Of a DNA stretch of 58,767 nt, positions 6,271 through 14,881 are shown one piece after another (position 1 is the first letter of the stretch; each line of letters begins with the position of its first letter). Source of the stretch: Roseibium litorale (GTDB lineage: Bacteria; Pseudomonadota; Alphaproteobacteria; Rhizobiales; Stappiaceae); the NCBI RefSeq assembly GCF_014842915.1, contig NZ_JACYXI010000019.1:1-58767 (forward strand). Reading direction: 5' to 3'. The translations under genes were made by a program, and so were the position numbers. Under the pieces are notes generated by a model that was not told the origin of the DNA, did no database searches, and was given only the letters and a program-made list of their open reading frames with translations.

Positions 6271-6286
6271 TAACCTTTGAAGGTGA
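6271..6286. promoter_or_regulatory. Operator 2 in the cI-cro intergenic region
   Basis: TAACCT-TTGA-AGGTGA matches the TCACCT-N4-AGGTGA consensus in 11 of 12 arm positions. It lies 65 bp from operator 1, centre to centre, and just before the Cro-like gene, so it should control the rightward early promoter. Confidence 0.8.
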
Positions 6287-6309
6287 TTTGGTTAGTTGAG
6301 GGTTTGGCG

Positions 6310-6594
6310 TTGTCCGGTATCCATCCGCATTTCGATCCCTGTAGAGTCGCGCTTTGGGACATTCCCGATACAGGCGAATTCAGGGAGTGGGTTTCTCAAA
6401 CGCTGTGCGCACTCGATCTCACGCCCTACGGCTGGTCGATCCGTTCAAACGTTGCTCCGAATTTGGTCTCCAAGTTTTTGAGCGGTGAACAGGCGGATTT
6501 GAGACTGCACACCGCGAGTTGTCTGGTTCGCGCGGCATTCAGGATCGCGCAGGAAAAAAATATGACAGTTCCGAGGCTCCCGTATCGGCCGTAG
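6310..6594 (+). CDS. Cro-like small DNA-binding protein
   Basis: The frame is open from 6277, but an upstream start there would fall inside the operator. GAGGG at 6298-6302 sits seven bases before a TTG at 6310, which I take as the start, giving 94 residues. The segment GWSIRSNVAPNLVSKFLSGE followed by LRLHTASCLVRAAFRIA has the shape of an XRE helix-turn-helix. It diverges from the repressor and leads the rightward early genes. Function is inferred from position and fold. Confidence 0.6.
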   Translation: MSGIHPHFDPCRVALWDIPDTGEFREWVSQTLCALDLTPYGWSIRSNVAPNLVSKFLSGEQADLRLHTASCLVRAAFRIAQEKNMTVPRLPYRP

Positions 6595-6642
6595 TGCGCC
6601 CCGGCACATCAAACGCCCCGAAAATTCGATGGAGGTTTTACG

Positions 6643-7563
6643 ATGGAACCGTCAAAGGGACCGCGTTTGTCCAAAATTCCGGCTGGGGCGGTCTTAGACC
6701 CCAACTTGAAACACCGGGATATAAGGGTTCTCGCCTTGCTGGGTATCAGCGCGGACAGGGCTGGTTATTCTATCCGTTCGCAAGTCAAGATGGCACGGGA
6801 GTTGGGGGTTGGGCGGACCACCATCCAACGGGCGCTTGCCGCCCTGGTCGCGGCGGGCTGGATTGAGTGGCTGGTGAACAAGCGGCCGGATGGCGGGGCT
6901 TGCTCCCATACCTACCGTATCTTGCAGCCCGGCCACGGCCAGGCTGCGCAAGGCGATTTGCTAACAGAGGGGGCGGGCGCTCCAGAGTGGCGGAAGTCTC
7001 CCCCAGGTATCGTAGAAGGGCAGGCCGTGCCCATTCAAAGGGGCAGCTATAAGAACGGCTCTTCTAAAACGAAAGAAGATGACAGCCCTAGCCGGAAACC
7101 AGAGACCCCGGAAAGGGGCAAGGAAGACGGGACAGACAGCGGGGCAGGCGAACAACAACAGCGGCAAACGGGCGGGCAGGCCCAAGGGCAGGAGACAGAA
7201 GGCGAGGCCCGGTTTGTGACGGTTGCCGCGCGGCGCTTGAAATCTCTTGGGCTTGATATCGGGTCCGCCCGCTTCCGGGGCGGGGCATCGCCTTTGCGGT
7301 CCTGGTTCCGGGCGGGCTGCGATCTCGAATTAGATGTTATCCCGGCCGTGAACCGGGTTTTGGCGCGAGCGCCGGAGCCGCCTTATTCGCTGAACTATTT
7401 CAGCAAGGCGGTTTTTGCTGGCCAACGGTCGCGGCTGGAATTGTCGTCCAAGCATCCCAAAGATTTCTTATCGAAAAACAGACACTTAGAGCGAGAACGA
7501 AGGGCTGAGGCCGATTGCGCGGCCGCGCTTGCCGCGCTCGATCTGGAATGCGCGGGGTCCTGA
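6643..7563 (+). CDS. Phage replication-type protein with winged helix-turn-helix
   Basis: The 306-residue protein has GGAGG before its ATG. Residues about 20-75 (RDIRVLALLGISADRAGYSI, then QVKMARELGVGRTTIQRALA) form a GntR-like winged helix. A Glu/Gln/Gly-rich low-complexity linker (about 115-185) leads to a conserved-looking C-terminal block (TVAARRLKSLGLDIG to SLNYFSKAVF). This layout resembles phage replication initiators such as O-type proteins, and the gene occupies the replication position after cro. No helicase or loader is recognisable nearby, so the specific role is tentative. Confidence 0.6.
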   Translation: MEPSKGPRLSKIPAGAVLDPNLKHRDIRVLALLGISADRAGYSIRSQVKMARELGVGRTTIQRALAALVAAGWIEWLVNKRPDGGACSHTYRILQPGHGQAAQGDLLTEGAGAPEWRKSPPGIVEGQAVPIQRGSYKNGSSKTKEDDSPSRKPETPERGKEDGTDSGAGEQQQRQTGGQAQGQETEGEARFVTVAARRLKSLGLDIGSARFRGGASPLRSWFRAGCDLELDVIPAVNRVLARAPEPPYSLNYFSKAVFAGQRSRLELSSKHPKDFLSKNRHLERERRAEADCAAALAALDLECAGS

Positions 7564-7565
7564 CG

Positions 7566-8192
7566 ATGGACAAGCAGGAGAAGGACCGCGTTCGCCGGGA
7601 ATTTATCAACCGGCTCAAATCAGGTTTCAGGAAAGTTCCGGTCGACAATTCGAGGCTCTATTTCGATGAGATTTGCCGACAGTTGTCCGAGTTTGAGACG
7701 GAAGTCTTGAACGAAGCGGCAGACCGCCTGTTGCGTAGGGCGCGGACAACCGTTTGGCCGGTCATCGGTGTTTGCTTTTCGACTTGTAGCGACGTGCGCC
7801 AAGAGCTCGCGAAGGCAAACGGGCCGGTTGAACCCGCGCCGAAGCGGGGTGAAAAGGCGCTTTTGCCCGAACGGGTCGCCGTTGAGTTGGCACTTCGGGA
7901 AGACTGGCAGCTTGTTGCGAGCGCTGTACGGGACGGCTGGCATGTCCGGCTGGTCGATTTCTATCGAAAGTTTCGACAATTGCCAGACCTCCGGCAATGC
8001 GAAGACCTCTTTGTCGAAACCGTCGAGGGGCGGAAACGGTTTGAACGCCTGGGGGACGCCAATTGTCCCGGATCTATCGCTTGGCACGCCCTGAAGGGCC
8101 TGGATGGGCGCAAGCGGCTCTATCAGAAAATTATCGATGAAGAACACACCAGACTGCGTGCGAAAGGCTGCTTCGATGACCGAGACCGTTAG
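7566..8192 (+). CDS. Phage early protein, unknown (208 aa)
   Basis: The start is taken at ATG 7566, two bases after the stop of the preceding gene. The N-terminal half (FINRLKSGFRKVPVDNSRLY, then EICRQLSEFETEVLNEAADR) resembles hypothetical proteins encoded beside replication initiators in alphaproteobacterial phages. The C-terminal half is rich in Arg, Lys and Glu. I recognise no catalytic motif. It overlaps the next gene by 17 bp, so the three genes from 6643 to 8745 form one operon. Confidence 0.6.
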   Translation: MDKQEKDRVRREFINRLKSGFRKVPVDNSRLYFDEICRQLSEFETEVLNEAADRLLRRARTTVWPVIGVCFSTCSDVRQELAKANGPVEPAPKRGEKALLPERVAVELALREDWQLVASAVRDGWHVRLVDFYRKFRQLPDLRQCEDLFVETVEGRKRFERLGDANCPGSIAWHALKGLDGRKRLYQKIIDEEHTRLRAKGCFDDRDR

Positions 8193-8745
8193 AAAACCAC
8201 AAGCCGAAAACGCAGATCCTCTGCGCCTGACAGCTTCAAAGGTGGAACGAAAGAAAGAGGCTTCTCGGCGGATGGGTTATCAACGCGGAGCCTATCTTGA
8301 ATGGTTGTACAACAAACACATCATTGGCGAAGCGCAGTACCTAGCTGGGTGTCGGGTGCGTGCTCTCTTTGTGGAGCGTCAGGGATATAGCAAAAGCCTC
8401 GATCTGGTGAACCCGCGCGTTGATGGAGGAAAAATCGACCGCGACTTCTTATTGGTGGCGACGACCGATGCAGAACGCATGCTGAAAGTGCTTTCCACAA
8501 AGCTAGGGCAAGATCAAACCTTTGTAGTCTTTTGCGTTTTGGGGCTCGGTTTCTCCATTCAAGAAGTTGCAGCGCATTTTGTCGACCAGGGTAAGGAAGG
8601 AAAATCGGAGAAAGTCGACAAGGCGACGAAGGACTATTGCGGCCGGTTGTTTCGGGATGGACTTAATCATGCGGCGTTCTTCTTCGGTTATGCCGTAGCG
8701 GCCGCACGATCTACCAGAGGGCTAAATTTACCTATTCATAGATGA
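8176..8745 (+). CDS. Phage protein resembling DUF6456-type regulators
   Basis: I take the ATG at 8176, giving 189 residues and a 17-bp overlap with the gene before. The order of elements (YQRGAYLEWLYNKHIIGEAQ, RVRALFVERQGY, a VLGLGFSIQEVAAHF segment, then a closing GLNHAAFFFGY) resembles DUF6456-like helix-turn-helix proteins common in alphaproteobacteria. I am not certain of the family. Ending the early operon just before the morphogenesis module, it could be a late-gene regulator. Confidence 0.5.
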   Translation: MTETVRKPQAENADPLRLTASKVERKKEASRRMGYQRGAYLEWLYNKHIIGEAQYLAGCRVRALFVERQGYSKSLDLVNPRVDGGKIDRDFLLVATTDAERMLKVLSTKLGQDQTFVVFCVLGLGFSIQEVAAHFVDQGKEGKSEKVDKATKDYCGRLFRDGLNHAAFFFGYAVAAARSTRGLNLPIHR

Positions 8746-8786
8746 ACGCAAACTAAAAATTGTATTTTGGTTGTAACAAAATCCTG

Positions 8787-8802
8787 TTGACTAGATAGTC
8801 AA
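8787..8802. promoter_or_regulatory. Perfect palindrome upstream of the AT-rich exported-protein gene
   Basis: TTGACTA-GA-TAGTCAA is a perfect 7-bp inverted repeat around two bases. Its left arm contains TTGACT, which could be a -35 box. It lies 47 bp before the start at 8849 and is unlike the phage operator, so it may serve a separate regulator of this cargo gene. Confidence 0.55.
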
Positions 8803-8848
8803 TTTGATCATTCATATTTTCTTGATAAACATAGTTTTGGAGGTTGTT

Positions 8849-10591
8849 ATGCGGCTTTCTTTGGAAATTTTATCATCGATATTTGTGCTTTTACTATGTA
8901 TGAATCAATCTTTTGCAATAGACTTGCAAATAAGTCCATCAAACGGATCTGATATAAAATCAGATAGCCAATATTACGTAAAAACAAGTTGCAAGTGGCA
9001 CGTAAAAAATCTTGAAGATTATGCGAGTAAATTGAATTCATATGGTGATTACGATGTTTCATCAAGTAATGCGTTAAGAAGAATCGGAGAATTTGTGAGG
9101 CCGCATGGTGCTTCAATTGTGTTCCAATATATTGGTTTTTCAGATCGTCCAAGTGTGACGATTAACAGTAGTAACTTAACGGTCGAAGATGCAAAGTCGT
9201 TAGCAGCAGATCAGGTGCACCTTATTTTTGAGTATGCAAAAGATCGAGGTAATCAAAAAGTGCCACATACGAGTGGTTGCGATCTTAGTTTCTTTCTTTT
9301 TGGAAAGTCAGATCAAGCTATTTATACAGGATTGGCGGTGTCAACCGAAAATACTTCAAGTCGATCTTTGCCTGCAATGCTTGCATTCTTTGACAAAATT
9401 GTTGAGAGTGCTTCGGTAATACTTTGGAATAAGCCAATAAGTTCGACTCTTCAGTCGCATGTTGAGCAGGGAAATAATATTATTGATGCATATAATCAAT
9501 ACAGGGAGACTTTGAAGGAAAAAATACTGGTTCCTCAAAGTGTAAAGTTACGAGAGGGTACTACAAAAATTGAAACGCATGCCGTTACTGTCACTGTCAA
9601 TGTTAGGCGCGTGGATAGCTATTTAAAAGATTACAAAGATATCCCTTTCTCAAGCAATGCTGACCGGTTTTTGTCCGAGAATGATTTGCCAAGTTTAAGT
9701 AAATCCTCAAGGCTGGTGGATCAATCTGAAATAAATTCATTTCTGAATTCTTGCGTTCAATTTAGAGAGAAGCTGGAGCAGAGTGGAATAAAGTCAGAGT
9801 TAGATATTGCATATTTAATGACAGTTGCTTTGAAGAGATCCTCGCCAGACCTTTTGAATGTGCGACGTTGTTTGGGGAGGGCGCGGCTCTTTGAGGCTCA
9901 ACGTGAGGTCAATGTTGCAAGGTTGATTCGAAGGAAGCTTGGGGACATTTACGTAATTCCAAAAGATGTTGCAGATGAATTTATGAAACAGTACGCGGCA
10001 GAGATAAACCTTGATGGATTGGAAGAACTCAAAAAGGAACAGGCGGTTAATTTTGCGTACAAGAAAGAAAAAGATAAGATAAATGGTTTTTTTAACGTGT
10101 ATGGAAATTTTGTTGGATCAAAGTCGAATGAAATAGATTGGGAGTATTATACTAAACGTTTGCGCGATAATTTTTCAGACACACTGATTTTCTATGATGT
10201 GGGATCTCTTATGGATGGTTTTAGCATTAAAGATAGTCCTGAAGTGGTAATTCAGGAAATATCAAAAAGAGGCTACAATCTTCACAATTGTTATGTTCAG
10301 AATACAGGAAATTATAGCGATGGAGATGAACTCGGTGATGGGTATTTTCAGAATGGTCACTTTATTTACTTAATGCATAAGGTTGATCCGCCTACGATTG
10401 AAACAAAAGACTTGAAAAAATTGAAACCGGAGACCGCTATTGTTGTTCGGGGATATTTCGACAAATCAACCAATAAGATTGCAATTTTGGAAACGGTTCC
10501 TCGCTCTGCACTTCCAATATTTAAGTTAAGAAATACATGCAATGATCTTTGGGATCCGGTGTCGAAGAAGGATTTTGTAGTTTCTAGATAG
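8849..10591 (+). CDS. AT-rich gene for a putative exported protein, unknown
   Basis: The start is the ATG at 8849, preceded by TTTTGGAGG. The first 23 residues (MRLSLEILSSIFVLLLCMNQ then SFA) form a signal peptide, leaving about 557 mature residues. The protein is rich in Ser, Asn, Lys and Asp, shows no membrane helix after the leader, and has few cysteines. I recognise no domain. Its base composition is far more AT-rich than the genes on either side. It has its own palindrome upstream and a terminator downstream (10737-10768). That pattern fits a recently acquired lysogenic-conversion gene that alters the cell envelope or is secreted. Confidence 0.7.
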   Translation: MRLSLEILSSIFVLLLCMNQSFAIDLQISPSNGSDIKSDSQYYVKTSCKWHVKNLEDYASKLNSYGDYDVSSSNALRRIGEFVRPHGASIVFQYIGFSDRPSVTINSSNLTVEDAKSLAADQVHLIFEYAKDRGNQKVPHTSGCDLSFFLFGKSDQAIYTGLAVSTENTSSRSLPAMLAFFDKIVESASVILWNKPISSTLQSHVEQGNNIIDAYNQYRETLKEKILVPQSVKLREGTTKIETHAVTVTVNVRRVDSYLKDYKDIPFSSNADRFLSENDLPSLSKSSRLVDQSEINSFLNSCVQFREKLEQSGIKSELDIAYLMTVALKRSSPDLLNVRRCLGRARLFEAQREVNVARLIRRKLGDIYVIPKDVADEFMKQYAAEINLDGLEELKKEQAVNFAYKKEKDKINGFFNVYGNFVGSKSNEIDWEYYTKRLRDNFSDTLIFYDVGSLMDGFSIKDSPEVVIQEISKRGYNLHNCYVQNTGNYSDGDELGDGYFQNGHFIYLMHKVDPPTIETKDLKKLKPETAIVVRGYFDKSTNKIAILETVPRSALPIFKLRNTCNDLWDPVSKKDFVVSR

Positions 10592-10736
10592 ACAGGAATA
10601 AAGCTGAGTTGACGTTGCAAGTTTGAGTATCCAGGTATCGTCATTTTGGTAGGGAGTTCAGATTTTCCCCATTCCTGCTCGAATTTGGGCTTGAACATAT
10701 CCTAACTGTCTTGTAAGTTTCCTTCACTCTCCGTAA

Positions 10737-10768
10737 ATGCGCCACCGGGAAACCGGGCGGCGCATTTT
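10737..10768 (+). terminator. Intrinsic terminator before the morphogenesis module
   Basis: ATGCGCC and GGCGCAT pair around an inner ACC/GGG-rich stem with a GGGAAACC loop, followed by TTTTCTTTT. It would stop transcription of the AT-rich cargo gene or of the early operon before the structural genes. Confidence 0.75.
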
Positions 10769-10786
10769 CTTTTGGGGCGGGTGTCA

Positions 10787-11395
10787 ATGCAGCATGTGAG
10801 CGCGAATTTTGATGCCTTCCTGAAGGGGATTAGTGACGTGGAGCGCAACCAAGTTCCCTTCGCTATCGCCTTGACGCTCACCGAGACCGTCAAGGACGTT
10901 GAGCGCAACAGTCTGAAGAGCATGATGCGGCGGCTCGATCAGCCGACGCCGTTTACTCAGCAAGGTCTTGCAATCAAGGCCGCGAGCAAACGGAACCTTG
11001 AAGCGTCTGTTTTCTACAAGGACCGGCAGGCCTCCTATTTGGAAAAGCAGGAAACGGGTGGGACGCGCTATCCGAACAAGCGGGCGATTCCGGTTCCTGT
11101 GAACCAGCGCCTCAATAGGTTCGGCAATATGCCGCGCGGAACGTTGAAGAAACTGTTGTCCCGGCCTGACGTATTTCAGGATGAAATCAACGGTGTTGCC
11201 GGTATTTGGCAGCGGCCAAAGAAGGTGAAGCGAGGAAAGTCTAAGGCTCTAAAGCTTCTGGTCGCCTGGGAGCCGAAAGCGAATTACCACGAACGCCTGC
11301 GCTTCCAAGACGGCGCACGCAAGACAACGGCGGCGCGGATCGCCACGAACTTTGAGCGCTCAATGAGCCGCGCCCTGCGTTCGGCACGTCGATGA
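10787..11395 (+). CDS. Phage protein of the morphogenesis region, unknown
   Basis: The start is taken at ATG 10787 with GGGGCGGG upstream, giving 202 residues. The protein is very basic, with a KKVKRGKSK stretch and an Arg-rich C-terminus (SRALRSARR). The segment YLEKQETGGTRYPNKRAIPV resembles phage minor structural or tail-completion proteins, but I cannot name the family. It is encoded upstream of the terminase small subunit, apart from the main tail module. Confidence 0.5.
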   Translation: MQHVSANFDAFLKGISDVERNQVPFAIALTLTETVKDVERNSLKSMMRRLDQPTPFTQQGLAIKAASKRNLEASVFYKDRQASYLEKQETGGTRYPNKRAIPVPVNQRLNRFGNMPRGTLKKLLSRPDVFQDEINGVAGIWQRPKKVKRGKSKALKLLVAWEPKANYHERLRFQDGARKTTAARIATNFERSMSRALRSARR

Positions 11396-11509
11396 TCGCG
11401 GGTCCTTTCCAGAAGTTCACGCCCTGGGGGGTAATTCGCGACCGTGGGACTTTGAGACACGCGTTGAAATTCAACGTGTTAGGATGATCTTTATGTTTAT
11501 GTTGCGCCC
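11396..11509. other. Candidate cos/packaging region
   Basis: This non-coding gap lies directly before the terminase small subunit, where lambda-type phages place cos. It holds an imperfect inverted repeat, ACACGCGTTGAA facing TTCAACGTGT (11457-11479), and GC-rich sequence at 11398-11450. No overhang sequence can be recognised, so the role is suggested by position only. Confidence 0.35.
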
Positions 11510-12121
11510 ATGTCAGACCGTGAGAAATACCCCTTGCCGCGTGGTGTCAAAGACGCGGTAGTCAACCGGGCGCAACTCGCTGAAGCCTTTAACACGACAG
11601 AGCCGACCATTGACCGGATGCGCCGGGATGGGATGCCGGTTCTTGAGGAAGGATCGAACGGGCGATCCTATCAATTCCAGCTTTCCGATTGCTACGCCTG
11701 GAAGATGGCGCGGGAAAGCGAGAAGAGGGCGGCGGAAGAACAGGTTGCCGATTCCGTCCGGCAACTGCGGATGGAATTGCTCGGCGGGGACCACAACGAA
11801 ACAGCCGAACAGCTTTTTAGCCCGAAGCAGCGCAAAGAGCTTTACGAAGCCGAACATGCCTACAACAAGCTTGCCGCAATGCGGGGTGATCTGGTTCCGC
11901 GCGGAGAAGTGGAAGGCCTGTTTAACAAGGTTTTCGATTTGGTCCGCAAGGCGGTCAACGGAATGCCTGACCGTCTGTCACGAGATGCCGGGTTGACTGG
12001 ACGGCAGGCCGAACAGGCGGTTGCCGTTGCTGACGATATCCTGGGCGAATTGCACAGAACCTTGAGCGAATTTGCCGACAGCGCAGAAGCCGGGAACGGC
12101 TTTCTAGAAGCGGCGGAATAA
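11510..12121 (+). CDS. Terminase small subunit, Nu1-like
   Basis: The 203-residue protein starts with a DNA-binding segment (VNRAQLAEAFNTTEPTIDRM followed by RRDGMPVLEEGSNGRSYQF) typical of lambda gpNu1-type small terminases, which recognise cos DNA through a winged helix. A coiled helical region follows (80-190), consistent with binding the large subunit. It ends one base before the large-subunit gene. Confidence 0.85.
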   Translation: MSDREKYPLPRGVKDAVVNRAQLAEAFNTTEPTIDRMRRDGMPVLEEGSNGRSYQFQLSDCYAWKMARESEKRAAEEQVADSVRQLRMELLGGDHNETAEQLFSPKQRKELYEAEHAYNKLAAMRGDLVPRGEVEGLFNKVFDLVRKAVNGMPDRLSRDAGLTGRQAEQAVAVADDILGELHRTLSEFADSAEAGNGFLEAAE

Positions 12122-12122
12122 C

Positions 12123-14306
12123 ATGACAACATTTCGAATGCCTGAGCGTCCGCACGGCTGGCGGCCGCCCGAGTATGCGCGGGCGGTCGGCTGCTTGCGG
12201 TCTGCGTTGCCGACAATTGCGCCAATCCGCCGTCAAGTGGTTTCGCAATGGTCGGAACAATCGCGGTTCTTGAACGACAACGGGTCAATCGTTCCCTGGC
12301 GAAATAGTGTCACGCCTTACATGGTCGAGCCTATGGACGTTTCAACGTCCCGGAGGTTTCGCGCCTGTGTGTTTGCAGGACCTGCCCGAACCGGCAAAAC
12401 CGATGCTCTGATTTTGAACAAGACCGGGCACACCATCAGTTGCGATCCGCAGGACGTGCGTATCGTTCACATGAGCATCGATGCGGCGAAGGAATTTGCC
12501 CGGAAGAAGCTTGCCGCGCTTATCCGGTATTCGCCGGAGGTTGCCGCCCGGTTGGGGAAGGACCGCTACGACGACAACACGCTAACGAAGAACTTTGAGG
12601 GCAACATGTCGGTGGACGTGGCTTGGCCCGTTCCGGCCAAAATGTCGGCTTCCGATATTCCGCTAATGTTGCTGACCGATTACGACCGGATGCCGGAAGA
12701 TATCGGCGGCGAAGGAACGCCGTTCGACCTGAGCTTTAAGCGCACGCAAACCTTCGGTTCGCGCGGCATGACGATTGCGGAGAGTTCGCCGGGGCGGATC
12801 GTCCTAGATGACGATTTTGAAGCGCCGGAAAACCAGCCGCATCTTGCGCCGCCATGCACGGGAATTCTTGCAATCTACAATCGCGGGACACGCGGCCGGT
12901 TCTATTGGCCTTGTCCGGATTGCTCGGAATCATTCGAACCCGATTTCCGGTTGCTGCAATATCCAGAAGAGGGAACGCCAGCCGAAAAGGGGCAGGCGGC
13001 GTTTATGGCCTGTCCGCATTGCGGTTGCATTTTGGAGCACCGGCATAAGCGCGAGCGGAATCAGCTTGCGCGATGGATGCATGAAGGCAAGGGCGGTCAA
13101 CTGGTTTCTATCCATGACGAAGCCTTGCGGGAAACCGACATTGCTAGCTGGTGGCTGAATGGGACGGTTGCCGCCTTTCAGAGTTGGGCGGAACTGGTCA
13201 CGCGGTATGAAGGCGCTTTGGAGGAATTCGTCAGCACGGGGGATTCCAAAGCCCTGAAAACGACCGTTACGGTTGATCAAGGCAAGCCGTTCTCCGAACG
13301 GATTACCGCCGATGATGACGAATTGTCGGTGAAGGAACTGAGGGACAGAGCCGAAAAATACCAACTCAATATTGCGCCTGCCGAAACCCGGTTCCTGATT
13401 GTTGCGGTAGACGTGCAGAAAGGCCGGTTTGTGGTCCAAGTGTTCGCGTTCGGTGTCGAGCTTGAACATTGGGTGATTGCCCGAATGGACATTCACACGC
13501 CACCGGAGACCGCGCCACGGGCGAAAGATCGGGCCATTGATCCGGCTCGATACCCGGAAGATTGGGACGTGCTTTTTGACCTTTTGGAGCGCGAATTTCC
13601 GGTTCTCGGGTTGGCGTTTTCGTTGGTTCCGGTTGCCCTGGTTGTTGATAGTGCGGGCGAAGATGGGGTTACCAAAAACGCATATGCGTTTTATCGCCGG
13701 TCGAAGATCAAGGGATATCGGGGGCGTGTGTTCATTTCCAAGGGAATGACACGCTGGGACCGTGACCGGGCCGTTCTGAGAACGCCGGAGAAGCAGGAAG
13801 GCAAGCGGCTTAAGCAGGCCAGCGATTTGAAAATCCTTCAAATTGGCACATGGCGGCTCAAATCCGAACTTGTCGCCGCATTGTCGCGTACCGATCCGGG
13901 GCCGGGGGCCTGCCATCTGTCCAAGAACCTGCCTTCAGAAGTTTTCGAGGAACTCTGCGCGGAAGAAAAGACCGCAAAGGGCTGGGCTTTGAAGAAGGGC
14001 AAAAAGCGCAACGAAGCCTTTGACCTTGGGGTCTACGCGCTTGCGCTGGTGATCGTGCTTAAGGGCGAACGGATAAATTGGAACCGGCCCCCGGCCTGGG
14101 CGGCGGAACTGGAAAAGAATGCCTTCGCCCGCGTACGTCCGATGGCTTCGGACCATGAAGAAGCAACAGGCGATGGCGGCACCGCGGAAGTTGAAACCGA
14201 AGCCGAAACCGCAACGCCGGAGAGCCCAAAGCCGGAAAGGCAAGTCCGACCTAACCGCAAGAAGCGGTCACGTTCACGGCACCGTCGCGGGTTAGGAGAC
14301 TACTAA
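12123..14306 (+). CDS. Terminase large subunit, lambda GpA family
   Basis: The 727-residue packaging motor has Walker A CVFAGPARTGKT at about 83 and a Walker-B-like MLLTDYDRMPED at about 183. A zinc-finger-like pair follows, CPDCSESF and CPHCGC, at about 262-301. The C-terminal nuclease region has acidic positions in LIVAVDVQKG and LVVDSAGEDG. Size and motif order match lambda gpA. The tail is acidic then Arg/Lys-rich. It pumps DNA into the prohead and cuts at cos. Confidence 0.93.
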   Translation: MTTFRMPERPHGWRPPEYARAVGCLRSALPTIAPIRRQVVSQWSEQSRFLNDNGSIVPWRNSVTPYMVEPMDVSTSRRFRACVFAGPARTGKTDALILNKTGHTISCDPQDVRIVHMSIDAAKEFARKKLAALIRYSPEVAARLGKDRYDDNTLTKNFEGNMSVDVAWPVPAKMSASDIPLMLLTDYDRMPEDIGGEGTPFDLSFKRTQTFGSRGMTIAESSPGRIVLDDDFEAPENQPHLAPPCTGILAIYNRGTRGRFYWPCPDCSESFEPDFRLLQYPEEGTPAEKGQAAFMACPHCGCILEHRHKRERNQLARWMHEGKGGQLVSIHDEALRETDIASWWLNGTVAAFQSWAELVTRYEGALEEFVSTGDSKALKTTVTVDQGKPFSERITADDDELSVKELRDRAEKYQLNIAPAETRFLIVAVDVQKGRFVVQVFAFGVELEHWVIARMDIHTPPETAPRAKDRAIDPARYPEDWDVLFDLLEREFPVLGLAFSLVPVALVVDSAGEDGVTKNAYAFYRRSKIKGYRGRVFISKGMTRWDRDRAVLRTPEKQEGKRLKQASDLKILQIGTWRLKSELVAALSRTDPGPGACHLSKNLPSEVFEELCAEEKTAKGWALKKGKKRNEAFDLGVYALALVIVLKGERINWNRPPAWAAELEKNAFARVRPMASDHEEATGDGGTAEVETEAETATPESPKPERQVRPNRKKRSRSRHRRGLGDY

Positions 14307-14308
14307 AG

Positions 14309-14881
14309 ATGGCAAATCTGTTTGACGAAATCCCGAATGTTGAACCTCTCAACATTCGGGCGGGCGATCATGTCCAATGGCGCAAGCCGGATCTTGCCGC
14401 AGATTATCCGCCCAGCTCCTATATTCTGGACTATCAGGCGATTTTAGAAGCAAACGCGGAAACGCGCTTCGTCCTGTCGGCTAGGGACGAAGGGGGGAGC
14501 TTTCTCGTGTCTGCCACCTCTGCGGACACGGAGGATCTCGTTCCGGGCCTCTATCATTGGGTTGCCGTCATCACCCGGATTTCTGACGGGGCGAAGCGGA
14601 CAATCAATCAAGGCCGCTTCGAAATACTGCCCAACCTGGCAACCGCAACCGGCGACCACAGAAGCCACAATGAACGGATGCTTTCGCAGATTGAGGCTCT
14701 GATTGAAGGGCGGGCCAAGTCGGACGTTGCCAACTACTCCATTGCAGGCCGCACCCTGACGAAGCTGTCGCCGGAGGAACTGACGAAATGGGCCGCAACC
14801 TATCGCCGTCTTGTCCGCAAAGAGCGGGAAGCACGGTCAGGTAAAAGCGGCCGTAAGGTCCACAAGGTGAGGTTCCTCTGA
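14309..14881 (+). CDS. Head-tail joining protein, gpW-like C-terminus
   Basis: The protein has 190 residues. The N-terminal two thirds has a beta-rich pattern (IRAGDHVQWRKPDLAADYPP start, later GLYHWVAVITR). The final 60 residues, with VANYSIAGRTLTKLSPEELT followed by a Lys/Arg-rich helix, resemble the gpW connector that seals the head after packaging. It sits exactly between terminase and portal, the lambda position of gene W, and its stop overlaps the portal start. The N-terminal part is longer than lambda W and its function is not recognised. Confidence 0.65.
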   Translation: MANLFDEIPNVEPLNIRAGDHVQWRKPDLAADYPPSSYILDYQAILEANAETRFVLSARDEGGSFLVSATSADTEDLVPGLYHWVAVITRISDGAKRTINQGRFEILPNLATATGDHRSHNERMLSQIEALIEGRAKSDVANYSIAGRTLTKLSPEELTKWAATYRRLVRKEREARSGKSGRKVHKVRFL

